From Ichthyophis bannanicus (lineage: Eukaryota > Chordata > Amphibia > Gymnophiona > Ichthyophiidae): a stretch of DNA of 64,000 nt. Positions 20,140 through 32,644 of this stretch are shown piece after piece. The notes below the pieces were generated by a model. That model saw only the letters and a list, made by a program, of their open reading frames with translations, was not told where the DNA came from and did no database searches. Both the position numbers and the translations under genes were made by a program. Every line of letters starts with the position of its first letter. The first letter of the stretch is position 1. The stretch covers positions 917,734,235-917,798,234 of the forward strand of contig CM066035.1 in the NCBI GenBank assembly GCA_033557465.1. Direction: 5' to 3'.

Positions 20140-23100
20140 TGAATATTTATTTATTTATTTATTTAATGTTTCTTCTATACCGCGCTATTCATCATCAGTG
20201 CGGTTCACAAGCAACACATTTGTGCAATGTAGGAAAGGTCTACACTGGACTTACAATAAACAAGGTATTTATACAGGGCTAACAAATAAACTATGTACAA
20301 ATTGGTAGCCAAGGTTCTACATGCAGCTTGGCAATATTTTCATGTCAAACAACGTAACTATGTACATTCTAGCTGTATGTCACAGCGTAGTGGACAGTCC
20401 ATCGTTGACTACGGTTAGGGTTAGATATCCACAGGGAGGTGGATTCAGAGGGGAGGGCTCACTTAGGTGATCTGAAAGGTGTGTGAGGTGGGTACTCTGG
20501 GGGTGCTGGCTTGGGCTCGGGGTGTGGGTGGCTGTGGGATGTCATCTGAGTCGGAAAAGCACTGAAGAAACAGATGGTGCTTCAGTGTCTTTCTAAACTG
20601 GGGGAGGTTGTTGATGGCCCGGATGTCTGGTGGCAGGGCGTTCCAGCAGGAAGATGCATAGAGTGCGAAGGCTCGGTTTCTCGTAGCCTTGGAGCATTTG
20701 GTGATTGCTCTCGGGAGCAGCAGAGTGTTGGTGGTGGCTGATCTCCTCAACCCTGTTGAGGGGGGTGGTCTGGACGAGGTCTGCGAGGGAGGTGGACGTG
20801 CACTTGTTGATGGCCTTGAATGTCATCATTAAGATCTTGAAGGAAATCCTGCAGTGTACCAGGAGCCAGTGCAGATGTTTCAGAACTGGGGTGATATGGT
20901 CCTTCCTAGAAGCTCCATTCAGGATTCTGGCTGCAGCATTCATTGCGAGCTGCAAGGGGTTCAACGAGCTCTTCGGAAGGCCCTGTAGTATTGAATTAGC
21001 ATAGTCAAAGTGCGGCATTACTAGTGTTTGATAGACTGTACGGAAGTCTTTCGGCTCTAGCAGCTGTCTCATGTGGCGCAGCATCCGAATTTTGTGGTAT
21101 ATCGCCTTTACTATGTTGCCTATCTGGGCATTCATGTTAAGATGTTGGTCGAGCGTGACACCAAGGTATCGTATTGTGGGCTTGCTGAGGAGCTCTGCAT
21201 CATGTACCTTCAGTGATGAGGGCGGAGTGAATGTCTGGTCTCTGCTGATGAAGAGGACCTCCTTCTTTTTGAAATTTATTTTGAGTTTCTGCGTGTGTAG
21301 CCAATCCGTGACCGCATCGAAGCAAGTAGACAGCTGAGAGAGGTCTGGATGCTCTGTGGATATTGGTGTGTACATCAGAACGTCATCAGCGTATATTAGG
21401 CAATTAATGTTGAAGGATCGGATGAGGGCACAGATGGGTTGCATGTAAACTTTGAACAATAGGGCTGAGAGTGATGATCCTTGTGGCACGCCCTTCTCTT
21501 GTGGGAAGGGTGTGGAGGTGGAGGAGCCAGAACGGACATGCTGCATCTGTCATTCAGGTATGATGCACACCAGGCCAGTGCCGTGCCGTGGACTCCCTTC
21601 TCACTGAGGCGAGATAGGAGTAGTTCGTGACTGACGGAGTCGAAAGCTGCAGCAATGTCCAAGAAGATGAGAGCAAAACCCTGTCTAATATTGTCCAATC
21701 CTATGGTTAATGTACTGAATAAGGTGGTCAGCAAAGTTTCTACGCCGTGTGACTCCCGGAATCCATGCTGGCAGGGGTCAAGGGGTGTGTTGGTCTCGAT
21801 ATGATGATTCAGTTGGCGTTGAACTATCTTTTCCATAATTTTAGCTAGGAGTGGGATGCTTGAGATTGGCCTATAAGAGTCCATCTTTGCAGGGTCCAAT
21901 TTATTGTTTTATAGCAGCGGTCTGATTGCTGTTTGTTTCAGGCTGTGGGAGAAGGTTCCGGTCAGGAATGATCGACCTATAAGTTTGGTCAGGAATGGGC
22001 TAAGGTCAGCCCGCAGGGCTTTTATCCAGAATGCTGAACATGGGTCATTTGGTGCTGTGGTGGTGTTTATGTTCGTGATGATGTCCTGGATGTTTTTTTC
22101 AGAGGGGGCTGAGAAGGCGGTGATGATATATTGGGCCTTTATAAAGGCTTGTGAAGGAGAGGATGAGGGGGTCCGTTTGGGTGCCACATCTGGAGAGTGG
22201 ATGTTTGTGGATATGCTGGACTGACTTGTTTTGGCTCACAGGTAGTCTGCATATTCCTGTGGGTCTGGGTGGCTTGATTGGCCAAGGGAGGGCTCTTTTG
22301 CTAGGGTTTTAATGAGGTTGAAGAGCTCGTGTGGTTTATTCAAGGAGCGTTGTAAAATTTCTGCGTGGTATTGCTTCATTCTCATTGAAACTGCTGATCG
22401 GTGTCCACCTAAATGAGCAGTGTAAGCTTCGTGGCTCTCAGTTGATCTTGAGCCGTGCCAACGTCTTTCGAGCTGTCTAAGTTGGAGGAGTGATTTCCGT
22501 AGCTCGGGGGAGTACCAGGGCGCCTTCGTCCTCTTGCCTGGTACTTTGTTGATGCAGGGTGAGTCGATTCCGGCATCCAGACTCGAGTTCCATGTGGTGA
22601 TCATATTGTCAAGACTCAGTTCGAGCGGGTCATGGAGAGGCCGTGCTCTCTCCAGGATCTCATCTTTGTTGAATGGACGGAAGCGTTTTGACGTTGAAGT
22701 GGCTGGTTTGTCTGAAGACTGGGGACTAGTAGGGTCAGATTGTACTGGCATCAGGAATCTAATCAGGCAGTGGTCAGACCATGGTACCGGGCTTACAGAT
22801 AGATTGAGCTTGTGCGTGGAGTTGAGGGCTGCCTTTGGTGCGAAAATCAGATCAAGCGTGTTTCCCCTAACATGGGTAGGGGTGTCAACCATCTGGGTAT
22901 AACCTAGCACTTCGAGGGCATTGAGGAAGGCCTTGGTATGGGTGTCTTGGAGGGAAGGAGGTTGAAGTTGCCCAACATCCAGTTTGATGTGCGTGGGATT
23001 ATAGGGTTGCAGGCGAGGTCGATTATTGTGGATAGGTCTTCCGTGGATGGGGAGGGTACTCGGTAGAACAAATTGATGGTGCTGTGTTTATTTGCTATGG

Positions 23101-24280
23101 TGATGGAGTCGAGGATTGAGGTGCTGCTGGAGGCGATCATCTGGAAATTTAGATCCGACTTGGCTAGGATGAGTGCTCCTCCACCTCATCAGTCGGTTCT
23201 GTGACATGAGTAGACAGAGAAATTGGGTGGGACAAATTGGTGAAGGAGAACAGTGTCTGAGGCAGACAGCCATGTCTCAGTAACACATAGGATGTCAAGG
23301 TTGAGAGTGGACAGCATGTCAGTCACGGCTGGCCATTTCTTTCGGATAGAACGCGCGTTTATGAGGGCACACTTAAGGTCGCGAGGATGGGTGTGTTGTT
23401 CCTGCTTGGGGGTTTGGGCTGCTGGAGGGCAACATAGATGAGGTGAGGGTATGGCATGCGCCCAGGTCTCCCTATTTGGTGGTTGGGGTGTCCATAGCAC
23501 CTCCTCCATGCACCGTGTAGGATTGGAATGGAGTTGTGAGAGGAGGTGAGGGCCTGGGTGCCATGTGCCAGAGCTAGTATCATGCAGCAGATGGCAAGGG
23601 CATAGGAATGTGTAGTTGTAGCAGGTAGTAACATGGTGAGATGGGGGGTTCCAATTGATTAGTACTGGCTCAATTTAGTGTACAAATTTTTGCTGGGTTC
23701 AATTAGATAATAGAGCTGAGTTAAAATTATTACAGCTGGGATCAATTAGATATTACAGCTGGGTTCAACGGATGGTACAGTAGGATTCAAGCACATAAAT
23801 CAATACATTTCGTGTAAAGCTTCTGGCTAGCTGGTTCAGGCAAAATACTTGGTGCCGCTTCGGCCAGAGTACATATAGTATAACTCTGGCTAGTACATTT
23901 AGTGCAGGTTTAGCTTACTCTGCGACTCCTATGGGCTAGCTAGCGATATCAGGTCAGCGTTTAAGGGTGCTGTAGGCTACTAGATGCCAGACATATACCG
24001 GGGAGGAATAAGACAATAGAGGCGTTCTCACCAGAGTTCAACAGTATTTCGGCTCTCGACGGTGTTCAGCAGGATGGGGTCAACTTCCAGTGACCGTGGG
24101 GGGCTGGTCTCGCATCTGCCTTAGTCCTCTGGAATGGTGCTGGCTGTGTTGAGGTCCCCGCCTAAGGGCCATGCCAAAGGGCCCTCTGGTGAGGCCCTCA
24201 GGCGCGGGCCTGCCAGGCGCGGGTGCGCCCAAAGGCGCTCCCTTTTAAAGTTGACCGGGCTGCCCCGATATACATAACAT
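20140..24280 (-). mobile_element. L2-like LINE, near full length
   Basis: The 3' end is at 20140-20215: four TTTA repeats, then TTCTTCTATACCGCGC and AGTGCGGTTCACAAGC on the plus strand. ORF2 with endonuclease and RT runs from about 23509 to 20463. A possible short upstream frame starts at 23634, and a GC-rich 5' region reaches about 24280 (CAGGCGCGGGTGCGCCC near 24215). At 4.1 kb it is the most complete L2-like copy in the window and a good reference for the truncated ones. Confidence 0.87.
20463..23509 (-). pseudogene. L2-like ORF2: endonuclease and reverse transcriptase
   Basis: The encoded enzyme would nick DNA and prime reverse transcription there. Near the N-terminus is the endonuclease block: LINARSIRKKW and DILCVTETWLSASD (about 23360-23270), then GNTLDLIFAP and PWSDHCLIRF (about 22870-22770). 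A linker helix rich in Arg follows. RT starts with SYRPISSIPLLAKIMEKIVQ (about 21875-21816) and FALIFLDIAAAFDSVSHELL, has GVPQGSSLSALLF and the active-site LIYADDVLMY (about 21410-21380), and ends with PHFDYANSILQGLP. A TAA interrupts the frame near 21900 before the RT, and at least four frame changes occur (near 23150, 22910, 22190 and 21500). Low-coordinate codons give the C-terminal SCWNALPPDIRAI. It is inactive but has all domains. Confidence 0.88.
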
Positions 24281-24878
24281 ATTAAACTCTGCGGCCAGTG
24301 TTTTTAAAAAAAACATTGATTGCAGGATTTAAATATTGGCCCCTTGGTTTTTATTCTTCCTTTAGTTTTGTTCTTGAAACTGGAACATTAATATCATCAA
24401 ATCTTCCTTTCCACCTACAGGTGTATCATCATTTATTATTTTTTAATCCTAGCAGGGTGAGATGACACATTACATATGGAACTGTGGGGAATTCCCCTTC
24501 AAATTGTGTGTACTCCAGCTGATGTGGGAACATTTGAGACACCTGACCCCTGAAAGAGACCCTTGACATTGGTTAGCAGAAATCACTTGTGTCTCTGGGA
24601 TGTTTATAGAATAATATTTTCCATTTTATTTTGAAATCTTTTTTAAATTTCTAACATATGGAGGAATGTTTATTAAGAACCTAGTCACATATAGCGTGTG
24701 TTAGCCATTAGCCCAGCTTAGTAAACATGCCCCATATTCCCTTATCCTCTATGACTGCAGCAATACATTGGATCAGGGTTTTCAGAGAACTAGCCACAAT
24801 TTAATAACTCTGAGGTCTGTTTTCTGAGCTCATTACTGTGTAGGAGAAATCTGGATTTTTTCCCATGCGTGTAACTTT
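24281..24878. other. No gene recognised
   Basis: AT-rich spacer between the L2-like LINE and the second DIRS element. No repeat termini could be recognised. Confidence 0.45.
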
Positions 24879-25277
24879 GCACTTTCTCCGTGGACAAGCA
24901 GGAAGTAAGCCCTTATGTATGGGTGATGTCCCCACACGAGAATGCTTTCCAGCTTCCACTGAAAGCTTTTGGGAGGCTCCATCGTGCATGCATGCCTGCC
25001 TTCCTGCCTGCCGCAGCACCATCTTATTTCCAGTCTTCTTTTTCCAAGGAACCCCTAGGATATGTTCCTGCTGTCGTTGTAAAAGATTATTTTTTGCCCC
25101 CTTGTGGGTCTTTTTCCTTTCATTAGTGCTAACTGCCTGCCATCAGTTGCATTAGCTCCCTGCCAATGCCATTTTTTCTGCATTTTTTAAGATTTTCTCC
25201 TCAAGTTTTCTCTCCTTGCAGTTTTTGCTGACTGGCGACATTGAGCCCTTTGATCTGCTGCGGCCATCTTTCCAGTC

Positions 25278-26187
25278 ATGTCTAAGCCAGCCAATGGTTT
25301 TAAAAAATGGACTAAATGTGTGCACACCATTTCAGTGACTGACCGACATAACTAGTGCCTGCAGTGCCTCGGACCCGACCATGAACCCTCCTCGTGAAGT
25401 CTGTGCTTGCAGATGACGAGGAAGGGCCTAAAGGGCAGGGAGAAGCAGCGAGAGTTCCTCTTCGGGCCATCAGCATCCTCAGTCCTGGCATCGACATTGG
25501 CGTTGATGCCCTCGCCAGGCACTGCTGAGGTGTCTGTGTCATGCAGTGCCTGTGTTCACTCAGAGCCAAGGAGCCGCGGTGCCTTGGAAAGGAGGCTGTC
25601 CATCATCCTCCGATCGGAGCCATCGTCCATTCCGTCGAAGTTGAGTGGGACGCCCGAGCAATGGTCATCGGTATGGGAGCCCTTCCCAATGCAATGTTGA
25701 GGGCGATGGCCGAGAGCGACCTGCCAAGCTGCCCCAGTGGGAGAAGTCAATTCCCAAGGCCCCAGAGGGCACCGGCAGTCTCCTGATGTTCTGACCATCA
25801 TGGAATCCCCGAAACAGGTGTTAGAATCAGTGGCTGAAGTTGTTATCCCGGCCCCAATGGCCTCAGAGACAGCGGAGCTGGAAGAATGCCTTCAGGCCCT
25901 CAGCTAAAAGCACAGGCTCCATGCCAGCAGAGGCAGGATAAGCCTCAGAAGGCCCAGCCCACTCCTCAGCTGAAGCCTGGGGCAGGTTTTGACTGGTTCC
26001 TCAGCAGCATCGCTAATCACCCATTAGCCGATGGAGTACCTCCTCAGGTGAGGGATGGCTCATCCACTTTGCACATCATGGCCTCTCATCACCACAGATG
26101 CCTGGGTCCTCCAGATCATCCGAAGCAGGTTCATGCTGCACTTTGCCCAGTTGCCACCCCACTTCTACCCTGCGGATTTCCCTCTGG
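25278..26187 (+). pseudogene. DIRS Gag-like protein, N-terminal and linker parts
   Basis: It begins MSKPANGFKKWTKCVHTISV, with the Cys/His motif continuing TDRHN, a stop, CLQCLGPDHEPSS, another stop and SLCLQM. The first Cys of the usual C-x2-C is Trp, and two stops fall inside the motif. A Ser/Ala-rich linker follows (25410-25780). The C-terminal helical domain is largely missing, and at 25885-26050 a Gln/Pro-rich piece (QAPCQQRQDKPQKAQPT) leads into the start of RT. An L2-like LINE interrupts at 26188. Confidence 0.7.
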
Positions 26188-27186
26188 ATGTCAGTAAAAC
26201 CAAGGCCCTTTATGTAACATGAAACCAAAACTTCACACCTCCTCCATCCATCAAAATTCATGACACAATTATAGCTGTCAAAGAAGAGATAAAATATCTT
26301 GGTGTAATCCTAGATTGCACACTGAACATGTCTACATTCATAAAAAGCATAACAAGAAAAATTTACTATAAGCTGAGACTACTAAAACAACTCCACCCAC
26401 TCCTCCACCCTAGTGACTTTAAATCAGTACTCAAAGCAATTGTCACCCCACATTTCGACTATACAAACTCTTTACTCCAAGGTCTGCCTAAACAAACAAT
26501 TCGACCACTACAAATCGCACAACACATTGCTACCAGAATAACAACTAACGCCAACCCATTAGACCATATTACACCTATCCTATCTAATTTACACTGGCTC
26601 CCAATACAATCCTGTACTCAATACAAAATAATCGTAACCACTATCAAACTAATCAATGACATATCTCCATCCTACCTATCATCCCTCATCTCTAATGAAA
26701 AGACCTCCCACACACAACGAGACTGCAATAAAAACAAACTTATAACAGCTCCAGACTACATAAAGGCTAAAAAAAATCACAAACAACAGAGCATTTTCCC
26801 ACTGCGCTCCCACCCTTTGGAACATACTACCAGACAGCTTAAAATCTATAAAAGACCTTTCCTCCTTCAGAAAAAAAACTTAAAACATACCTATTCTCAC
26901 AACACTTTGGCTCTATAACATAACTTCAGAAAACTATCTAGACACTCCACACACCATATCAACGATCCCCTAGAAGAATACTTCATCTACACAAAGACAA
27001 GATATCATTGTATATAGTTAATATTTAGTTTGTTAACTGTTATTGTACATAGTTAATACTGTTACATGTAAACTGAATTTGTACCTTCTGTGCAATTTAT
27101 TGTTGTTCATTGTATACCGCAATTGATCTGTAGGAAATCGCGGTATAGAAATGTAAATAAAATAAAATAATAATAATAAGTAATAC
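26188..27186 (+). mobile_element. L2-like LINE fragment nested in DIRS
   Basis: A 5'-truncated copy. The first codons read VSKTKALYV, then IKYLGVILDCTLNM and PHFDYTNSLLQGLPK, the last third of ORF2. It ends with ATTGTATACCGCAATTGATC, CGCGGTATAGAAATG and an ATAA-type repeat (27150-27178). The 196-codon block 26328-26918 is its longest open stretch. The flanks are DIRS sequence that joins gag linker to RT. No convincing target duplication was found. Confidence 0.85.
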
Positions 27187-28730
27187 ATCGCAGTCACCTC
27201 CAGGAGGAGGTCACTACCCTGCTGACTGAGCTCGCCATCGAGCTGGTATCCCTGACTCAGGTGGGGCAGGGTTTCTACTCCTGGTACTTCCTGGTCCCCA
27301 AGAAGATGGGGAGGGTTCTGGCCCATCTTGGATCTGCAGAATCTCAACTGTCTTAGTGTGGGAGAAGCCCAAGATGGTCTTGCTGGGGATATTACTCCCT
27401 TACCTCCTCAAGGATGATTGGCTATGTTCCCTGGATCTAAAGGATGTGTATACTCACATCCCGATCCATCCTGTTTACAGAAAGTACCTCCACTTTGTGC
27501 TCAGAGGTCAGCACTACCAGTATTGAGTACTTCCCTTTGGTCTTGCACTGGCCCCAGGGTCTTCACAAAGTGTATCGCAGTGGTAGCCGCTTACCTCAGG
27601 ACCCTGGGGGTCTTCATCTTCCCTTACTTTGGCTCATAAAGAGCTCCACGCTGGACAGCGTCCAGTATTCGGCACATCTAATCATTCAGGTGCTCGAGTG
27701 ACTGGTGTTAGTTATGAACTACCCAAAGTCACACCTCCAACCTTATCAGCAACAGGAATTCATTATAATATTATTATTATATTCTTCTATACCGCCCCTT
27801 CTAAAGATCAGGGTCCTCCTCGATATGACTCGGACTCGGGCTTGGGCCTTTCTCCCACTGTACCGCATGCAGCAGCTCACAGAGTTGATAGGCAACATCC
27901 GACAGAAGCGCCACACCACAGCTCAAGGGATGCTGAAGATGCTTGGCCATATGGACTCGACAATACATGTGACCCTGATGGCTTGTCTGTGCATGTGGCA
28001 GGTTCAGTGGACTGAGCACCCGGTGGAAGCAAGCCACGGGCCACCTCCGGGACCAGGTGGCAGACACCACACCTCTTTTGCAATCCTTTCATTGGTGGCT
28101 AGAGCCACAGAACCTACTCTGAAGTCTCCCCTTCCAGTTGTCTGTGCCCCAACGGACACTCACCACAGACATGTCCAAACTTTGCTGGGGGGTTCACCTG
28201 GATGACTTATGCACTCAGGGCCTGTGGTTGGAGCAGGAGAGCCAATACCTGATAAACTTCCTGGAGCTTCAGGCCATTGGGAATGCTCTCCGTGCCTTCC
28301 GCACGAACTTAACCAACCAGGTAATCCTGATTCAGACGGACAACTAGGTGGTGATGTTTTACATCAATAAGTAGGGGGGCACGAGATCGTACCTCCTGTG
28401 CTGGAAGGCGGTGGGCTTTTGGAAGTTTGCCACTGCCCATGGGACGGAGCTGAGAGTGACCTACTTGCCTGGAGAACTCAATACCCTGGCAGACCACCTC
28501 AGCAGGATCCTGCAGCCTCACAAATGGACCCTCAACAGGAAGGTGGTGAACTGAATCTTTTGGGAGTGGGGCACGCCATCGATAGACCTCTTCACTATAT
28601 TGCACAACGCCCAGGTGCATCATTTCTGTTCCAGGATGGCTGCCAGTGGCTGGCTGGCTTCAGATGCCTTCCTGCTGCACTGGGGAGTCGGGCTGCTTTA
28701 CGCATACCCCGTGATCTGTTCATAGCGAAG
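27187..28730 (+). pseudogene. DIRS reverse transcriptase and RNase H, decayed
   Basis: Pieces in three frames: QGFYSWYFLVPKK near 27270-27310, ILDLQNLN, then GPRVFTKCIAVVAAYLRTLG and VFIFPYFGS near 27550-27640. The catalytic Asp pair expected after FPY is replaced (F-G-S, then a stop). After a small L2 tail the thumb reads VLLDMTRTRAWAFLPL. The RNase H part has LTTDMSKLCWGVHLDD, INFLELQAIGNALRAF and ILIQTDN followed by a stop (near 28344), and then YLPGELNTLADHLSRILQPH. Order and spacing match the better copy at 38100-39981. Confidence 0.8.
27762..27812 (-). mobile_element. Very short L2-like tail inserted in DIRS RT
   Basis: ATAATATTATTATTATATTC followed by TTCTATACCGCCCCTT lies within a DIRS reading frame. 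Removing about 50 bp restores the expected EFIG-to-VLLD continuity. Confidence 0.65.
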
Positions 28731-28930
28731 ACATTCCTGAAACTCCAGGCAGATTGGGGTACCATAACCCTCATTTCCCTGTACTGGTCCAGGCAGCCGT
28801 GGTTCCCCCTGCTGCTCCAACTCTCTCGGCAAGAGCCTCTCCATCTGGGCTGCACCCCAGACCTCATTTCTCAGGAGAATGGGACCTTGTTGCACCCCAT
28901 TGTCCAGTCCCTGATCCTTATGGCTTGGAT

Positions 28931-29970
28931 GTGATGAATGTTCTCCTGGCTTCCCGCAGGGATTCCACACGCTGCTTCTATGCCTACAAGTGGCAAAGGT
29001 TCTCAGTCTGGTGTGCTGACAGAGCACTGGATCCCTTCTCCTGTATGGTGGAGAAACTCCTGGAGAAACTCCTGGAGTATCTCTTGCACCTCTCCAACTT
29101 GGGTCTGAAGGTCAATTTGGTCAGTCCACCTGAGAGTGATTTGGACCAACCATCACAGCTTGGAGGGCAAGCCCATTTCAGCTCAGTCCTTGGTGCCTAT
29201 CATTGTGGCTTGCAGGGCAAGCCCATCTTAGGTCAGCCCTTTTTGGGTTGCTTTATGTGGGGCTTACTCCTGTCTAAATCTCCGGTTAAGCCCCCGCCAG
29301 TGGCTTGGGATCTCAATGTGGACTTGGCACAGCTCCTGTCAACTCCTTTTGAGCCACTTGCATCCTGTCCGCTGAAATTCCTGACCTGAAAGGTTGTATT
29401 TCTTTTGGCAGTCACTTCGACGTGCCATGTCAATGAGCTTCAGGCATAGGTGACTCGCCTACCATATACCGCGTTTCTTGCCCAAGGTGATCTCTTCCTT
29501 CCACCTCAATCAATCCGTGGTCCTGCCCACCTTTTTTCCCAGGCCTTATGCCAGCTGTGGAGAGGCCATGCTGCTTATGTTAGACTACAGACAAGCCCTG
29601 GCCTTCTACCTTGAATGAATGAAGGCGTACTGGCATTCCATCCAATCTTCATCTCCTTTGACCCCAGCAAGCTGGACACAGCTGTCTAAATACACGCTGT
29701 CCATTTGGGTGGTGGACTGCACATCTTTCGCCTATGCCCAGGTGGGCCTGAGTCTTGAGGGGTATGTCACGGCACACAACATCAGGGCCATGGCTCCATG
29801 GAGGACATTTGCAGCTACTTGATCCTCTGTCCACACATTCATGGCCCACTACTGTCTGGATAAGGATTCCTGATGGGACAGCAACTTTGGCCAAGCCATA
29901 CTCCGGCATCTGTTTGGGACTAAGGTTCAACTTCTTCCCACCATTCCTTCTGTCCGTCCAGACTACCGAT
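28931..29970 (+). pseudogene. DIRS tyrosine recombinase, decayed
   Basis: The integrase-like enzyme of DIRS elements, which would recombine a circular DNA into the genome. The N-terminal part starts near 28931 with VLLASRRDSTRCFYAYKWQR and FSVWCADRA, then EKLLEYLLHLSNLGLK and PPVAWDLNVDLAQLL. A frame change near 29390 precedes FLAVTSTCHVNELQA, whose position of the first catalytic Arg (usually SAR-R-VSEL) reads Cys-His. The C-terminal part (29600-29970) keeps AHNIRAMAPWRTFAAT (an HxxR motif) and SVHTFMAHYCLDKDS with the presumed nucleophile Tyr. A short direct repeat, AGGGCAAGCCCATC/T, at 29164 and 29215 marks a local duplication. Confidence 0.78.
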
Positions 29971-30112
29971 GAAGTCATCTCAGTGTCAGCGTACACTGTG
30001 GATGCTAAATCAGTCTAGTACCCCAGAGGGACTACCCATGCTGTTTCTTCCGGTTCTCCAGTTTTGTAGCCCCTGTTAGGCTTGTTTCCTTGTTTTTCAG
30101 TAGCCTTTAGCT

Positions 30113-30222
30113 TGGGAGTCCCATATGTAAGGATTTACATCCTGCTTGTCCACGGAGAAAGTGTAGTTCCTTACCTGTAGCAGTGTTCTCTGTGGACAGC
30201 AGGAATAAGTCTTCACACCCTT
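30113..30222. repeat. DIRS internal complementary region (second copy)
   Basis: GGAGTCCCATATGTAAGGAT to TCCACGGAGAAAGTGTAGTT is complementary to the left end. CCTTACCTGTAGCAGTGTT to GGACAGCAGGAATAAGTC is complementary to the right end. The layout equals that of the other two complete copies. Confidence 0.85.
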
Positions 30223-30451
30223 CCCACCTCCCAGAGGAGTTGTATTTTTTGACTATCAGCTTTGTTATCAGACTGGAGATAAGATGGCGCCATGGCAGGC
30301 TGGAAGGCATGTGCGCATGCGCGATGGAGCCTCCCAAAAGCTTCCAATGGAAGTTGGGGAGCATTTCCGCGTGGGGCTCCATTGGGGATGCCACCCGTAA
30401 ATGAGGACTTATTCCTGCTGTCCATGGGGAACTCCTGCTACAGGTGAATAA

Positions 30452-30789
30452 CTATGCTTTATCTGTATTGAAATTTATATATTGCTTTATTGTTCACTTA
30501 CTCAGTGCTGTGAGATCTCATCATTAGTTTCCTTTTATCTGGAATAATTTTGTGTCACCTGCAGACTTTTCCACCTCACTGTTTATGCCAAATATTTATG
30601 AATACACTGAAACTTACATGAACAATTGTACTGTATCATCTGGCTCACAGAGCTTATTATTAATTTTCATTCCACCTGCTAAAAATGCAAACAAAATGAT
30701 AAGTATTGACAGGGTTTTTAAAATGTACTTACTTACTAGCCTGGAGTAAGTGTATTTTATGAGCTGGGGCACAAGAATGGGATGGACAC
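30452..30789. other. No gene recognised
   Basis: AT-rich, unassigned sequence following the DIRS right end. Confidence 0.45.
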
Positions 30790-31770
30790 AACATAAGTCT
30801 CTGCGAGCAGGAGACGAGGCAGAAACATCCTCCAGGACCTAGGACTAGGAAGAAGGCAGCAGAAGCATTTTTTCTTTAATAATGGTGTAGGTGATAGACG
30901 TCAGAAGCATCTTTGTCCCAGTCAGGACCTGAGGAGCAGGAAACGGCAGAATAAAGTTTGTGAACCTTCAGCCATGCGTGCCCCTCAATCCCCAGGTGTC
31001 TACCATCTGATCTCCCCTTCTCTTTCGCTGCCACCCCTCCCCAGGTGTCCCTCATCTGATCTCCCCTTCCCCTCCCTCTTACCCTATGTGTCCAGCATCT
31101 GATCTCCCCTTCCCTTCCTTCTCCGTCCCGGGCCCACCTCCACCTCTCATCACTGCTGTGGGTACCATATCTGGGCCCTGTGGCACTCAAGTAGTCTGCA
31201 GGACTGGTGCAGGGCCTTGAGCACATGCTTGTATTCAAGGCCTGCTATGTCCCACACCCTCCAAACTTCCTGTTTTGGAGGGGCAGGACATAGCAAGTCT
31301 TGAACATGTTCATGTCAAGGCCCTATACTGGCTGCATAGACTCTACATTACTGCCTCTGACTGCTACATCACAGTACAGTGCCTCCCCCACAGTTGTGCT
31401 GGCCTAGGTGGATGCATTTTCTGCCTAGTGGTAGGATCAGCCCTGAGCAGAAGCACCCTTAGGTGTTTAAGATTGGGAGGAGGTGGCTTTGGTACATGCA
31501 GAGCCTGGAGAGTAGGAGGTGACAGAAGGATCCTTAGGTGCCCAAGAGTGGGGAAGAGGGCAGAAGTGTCTTTGGAGGCCTGGAAGCTGAAGAGATGGCA
31601 GAAGCCTCTTTAACCCTGGTTGGGGTTCTGGAGCAGGGGAGGTGGCAGAGCACCTTTGTCCCAATCAGAGCCTAGTAGAGAGCAGGAGAAGGCAGAAGTG
31701 TCTTTTACATCCTGAGAGCAAGTGAGGCAGCAGATATTCCCTTCAGGATCTGGGGATGGAGAGAAAGGTC
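30790..31770. repeat. Degenerate tandem repeat, about 60 bp units
   Basis: Units built round GGCAGAAGCATCTTTGTCCC and AGTCAGGACCTGAGGAGCAG recur with much divergence at about 30815, 30895, 31445, 31520, 31560, 31600, 31640, 31690 and 31730. Within 31000-31120 a pyrimidine block CATCTGATCTCCCCTTC occurs three times at about 60 bp spacing. The pattern suggests an old minisatellite with one diverged insert. Boundaries are approximate. Confidence 0.55.
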
Positions 31771-31990
31771 ATTGGGTCCTGGAAGAAAAGTGAGAGGCAG
31801 AAAAGGAGAGAAAATGGATTGGGAGGGAGAAGGAAAGAAAGTAAGGGAGAGAGGAAAAGTGAGGGGGACAGGAGTGAAAGAGCTGCAGATGGAAAGAGAA
31901 AAGAAGAGATTGGGGGGAGAGGATGAAAAGGCTGGAGAGAATAAGAGGATTACATCTGGATGAAGAAGAGGTATAGGAGGGGAGAGAGAG
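31771..31990. repeat. Purine-rich low-complexity tract
   Basis: A G/A strand bias (GGGAGAGAGGAAAAGTGAGG style) with no repeat unit. The short reading frame at 31772-31963 is a by-product of the composition. Confidence 0.7.
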
Positions 31991-32535
31991 GACTACATTT
32001 GCCAGTGAAGCAATTCATCCACCACCTCATTGCACCCTCCAAAATATTATTGGGGAGAGAGCAGAAGGAGCAAGTATATGACAAATAAGTCCTGGAGGAA
32101 TTTTAGGATCATGTGGTATTCAGGAAATTGTAGCATATGTCTCTAGCTTGAGCATTTTCAAACCATAGGTTATTTCTTTGTGCAGCTTGATATTTGCTAA
32201 TAACAAAAATAAAAGTGCAGATGTTGTGTTTGATGTTTCAGGTTTTGCTAGTAGAGGAGATTACACCCTTGAAATGATATCCATGTGTGTATCTGTCAGT
32301 GACCTTCTTTCCTCTCCTGAACAGGTGGGTTAAGAAACGCTAAGTACAGTATTTGCTACTGATGCCACTAAAATTTTCCTGTAATTAAAAAATCAACCCC
32401 CCCCCCCATCACTCCCAAAATCCTCTTGATTTAATAAACACATTAATTGCCAAGATGGCATTTGAGCCTAAGAATAATTGCTTTTAGCATTGTAGGAAAT
32501 ATGTTCCTCTGAAGATAAAGTGAATCACCAGTCAC
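31991..32535. other. No gene recognised; 11-base C run
   Basis: Unassigned sequence with a C run at 32397-32407. Confidence 0.45.
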
Positions 32536-32644
32536 ATAGATGGATGATGTCACTCTCACCTATATGGTGCCAAGAGATGGTTTCCAGAGCATTCTAGGGA
32601 TTTTTTGAAAAGAGCTCTGAGCATGCATAGGAGTTCCTGCATAC

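Larger units (their letters stand above)
24879..30451 (+). mobile_element. DIRS1-like element, full length but decayed
   Basis: The left terminus starts CTTTCTCCGTGGACAAGCAG and GAAGTAAGCCCTTATGTATG. The right terminus ends near 30451 with CTGTCCATGGGGAACTCC and TGCTACAGGTGAATAAC. Between them, in order, are gag (from 25278), RT/RNase H, tyrosine recombinase and the internal complementary region at 30113-30222. An L2-like fragment (26188-27186) splits gag from RT and a 50 bp L2 tail (about 27762-27812) sits in RT. The family is related to, but clearly diverged from, the copy at 35785-41515. Confidence 0.88.

Noticed and set aside
20705..22902. Several plus-strand frames of 88-122 codons
   Set aside because: All are antisense to the L2-like ORF2 and lack domains.
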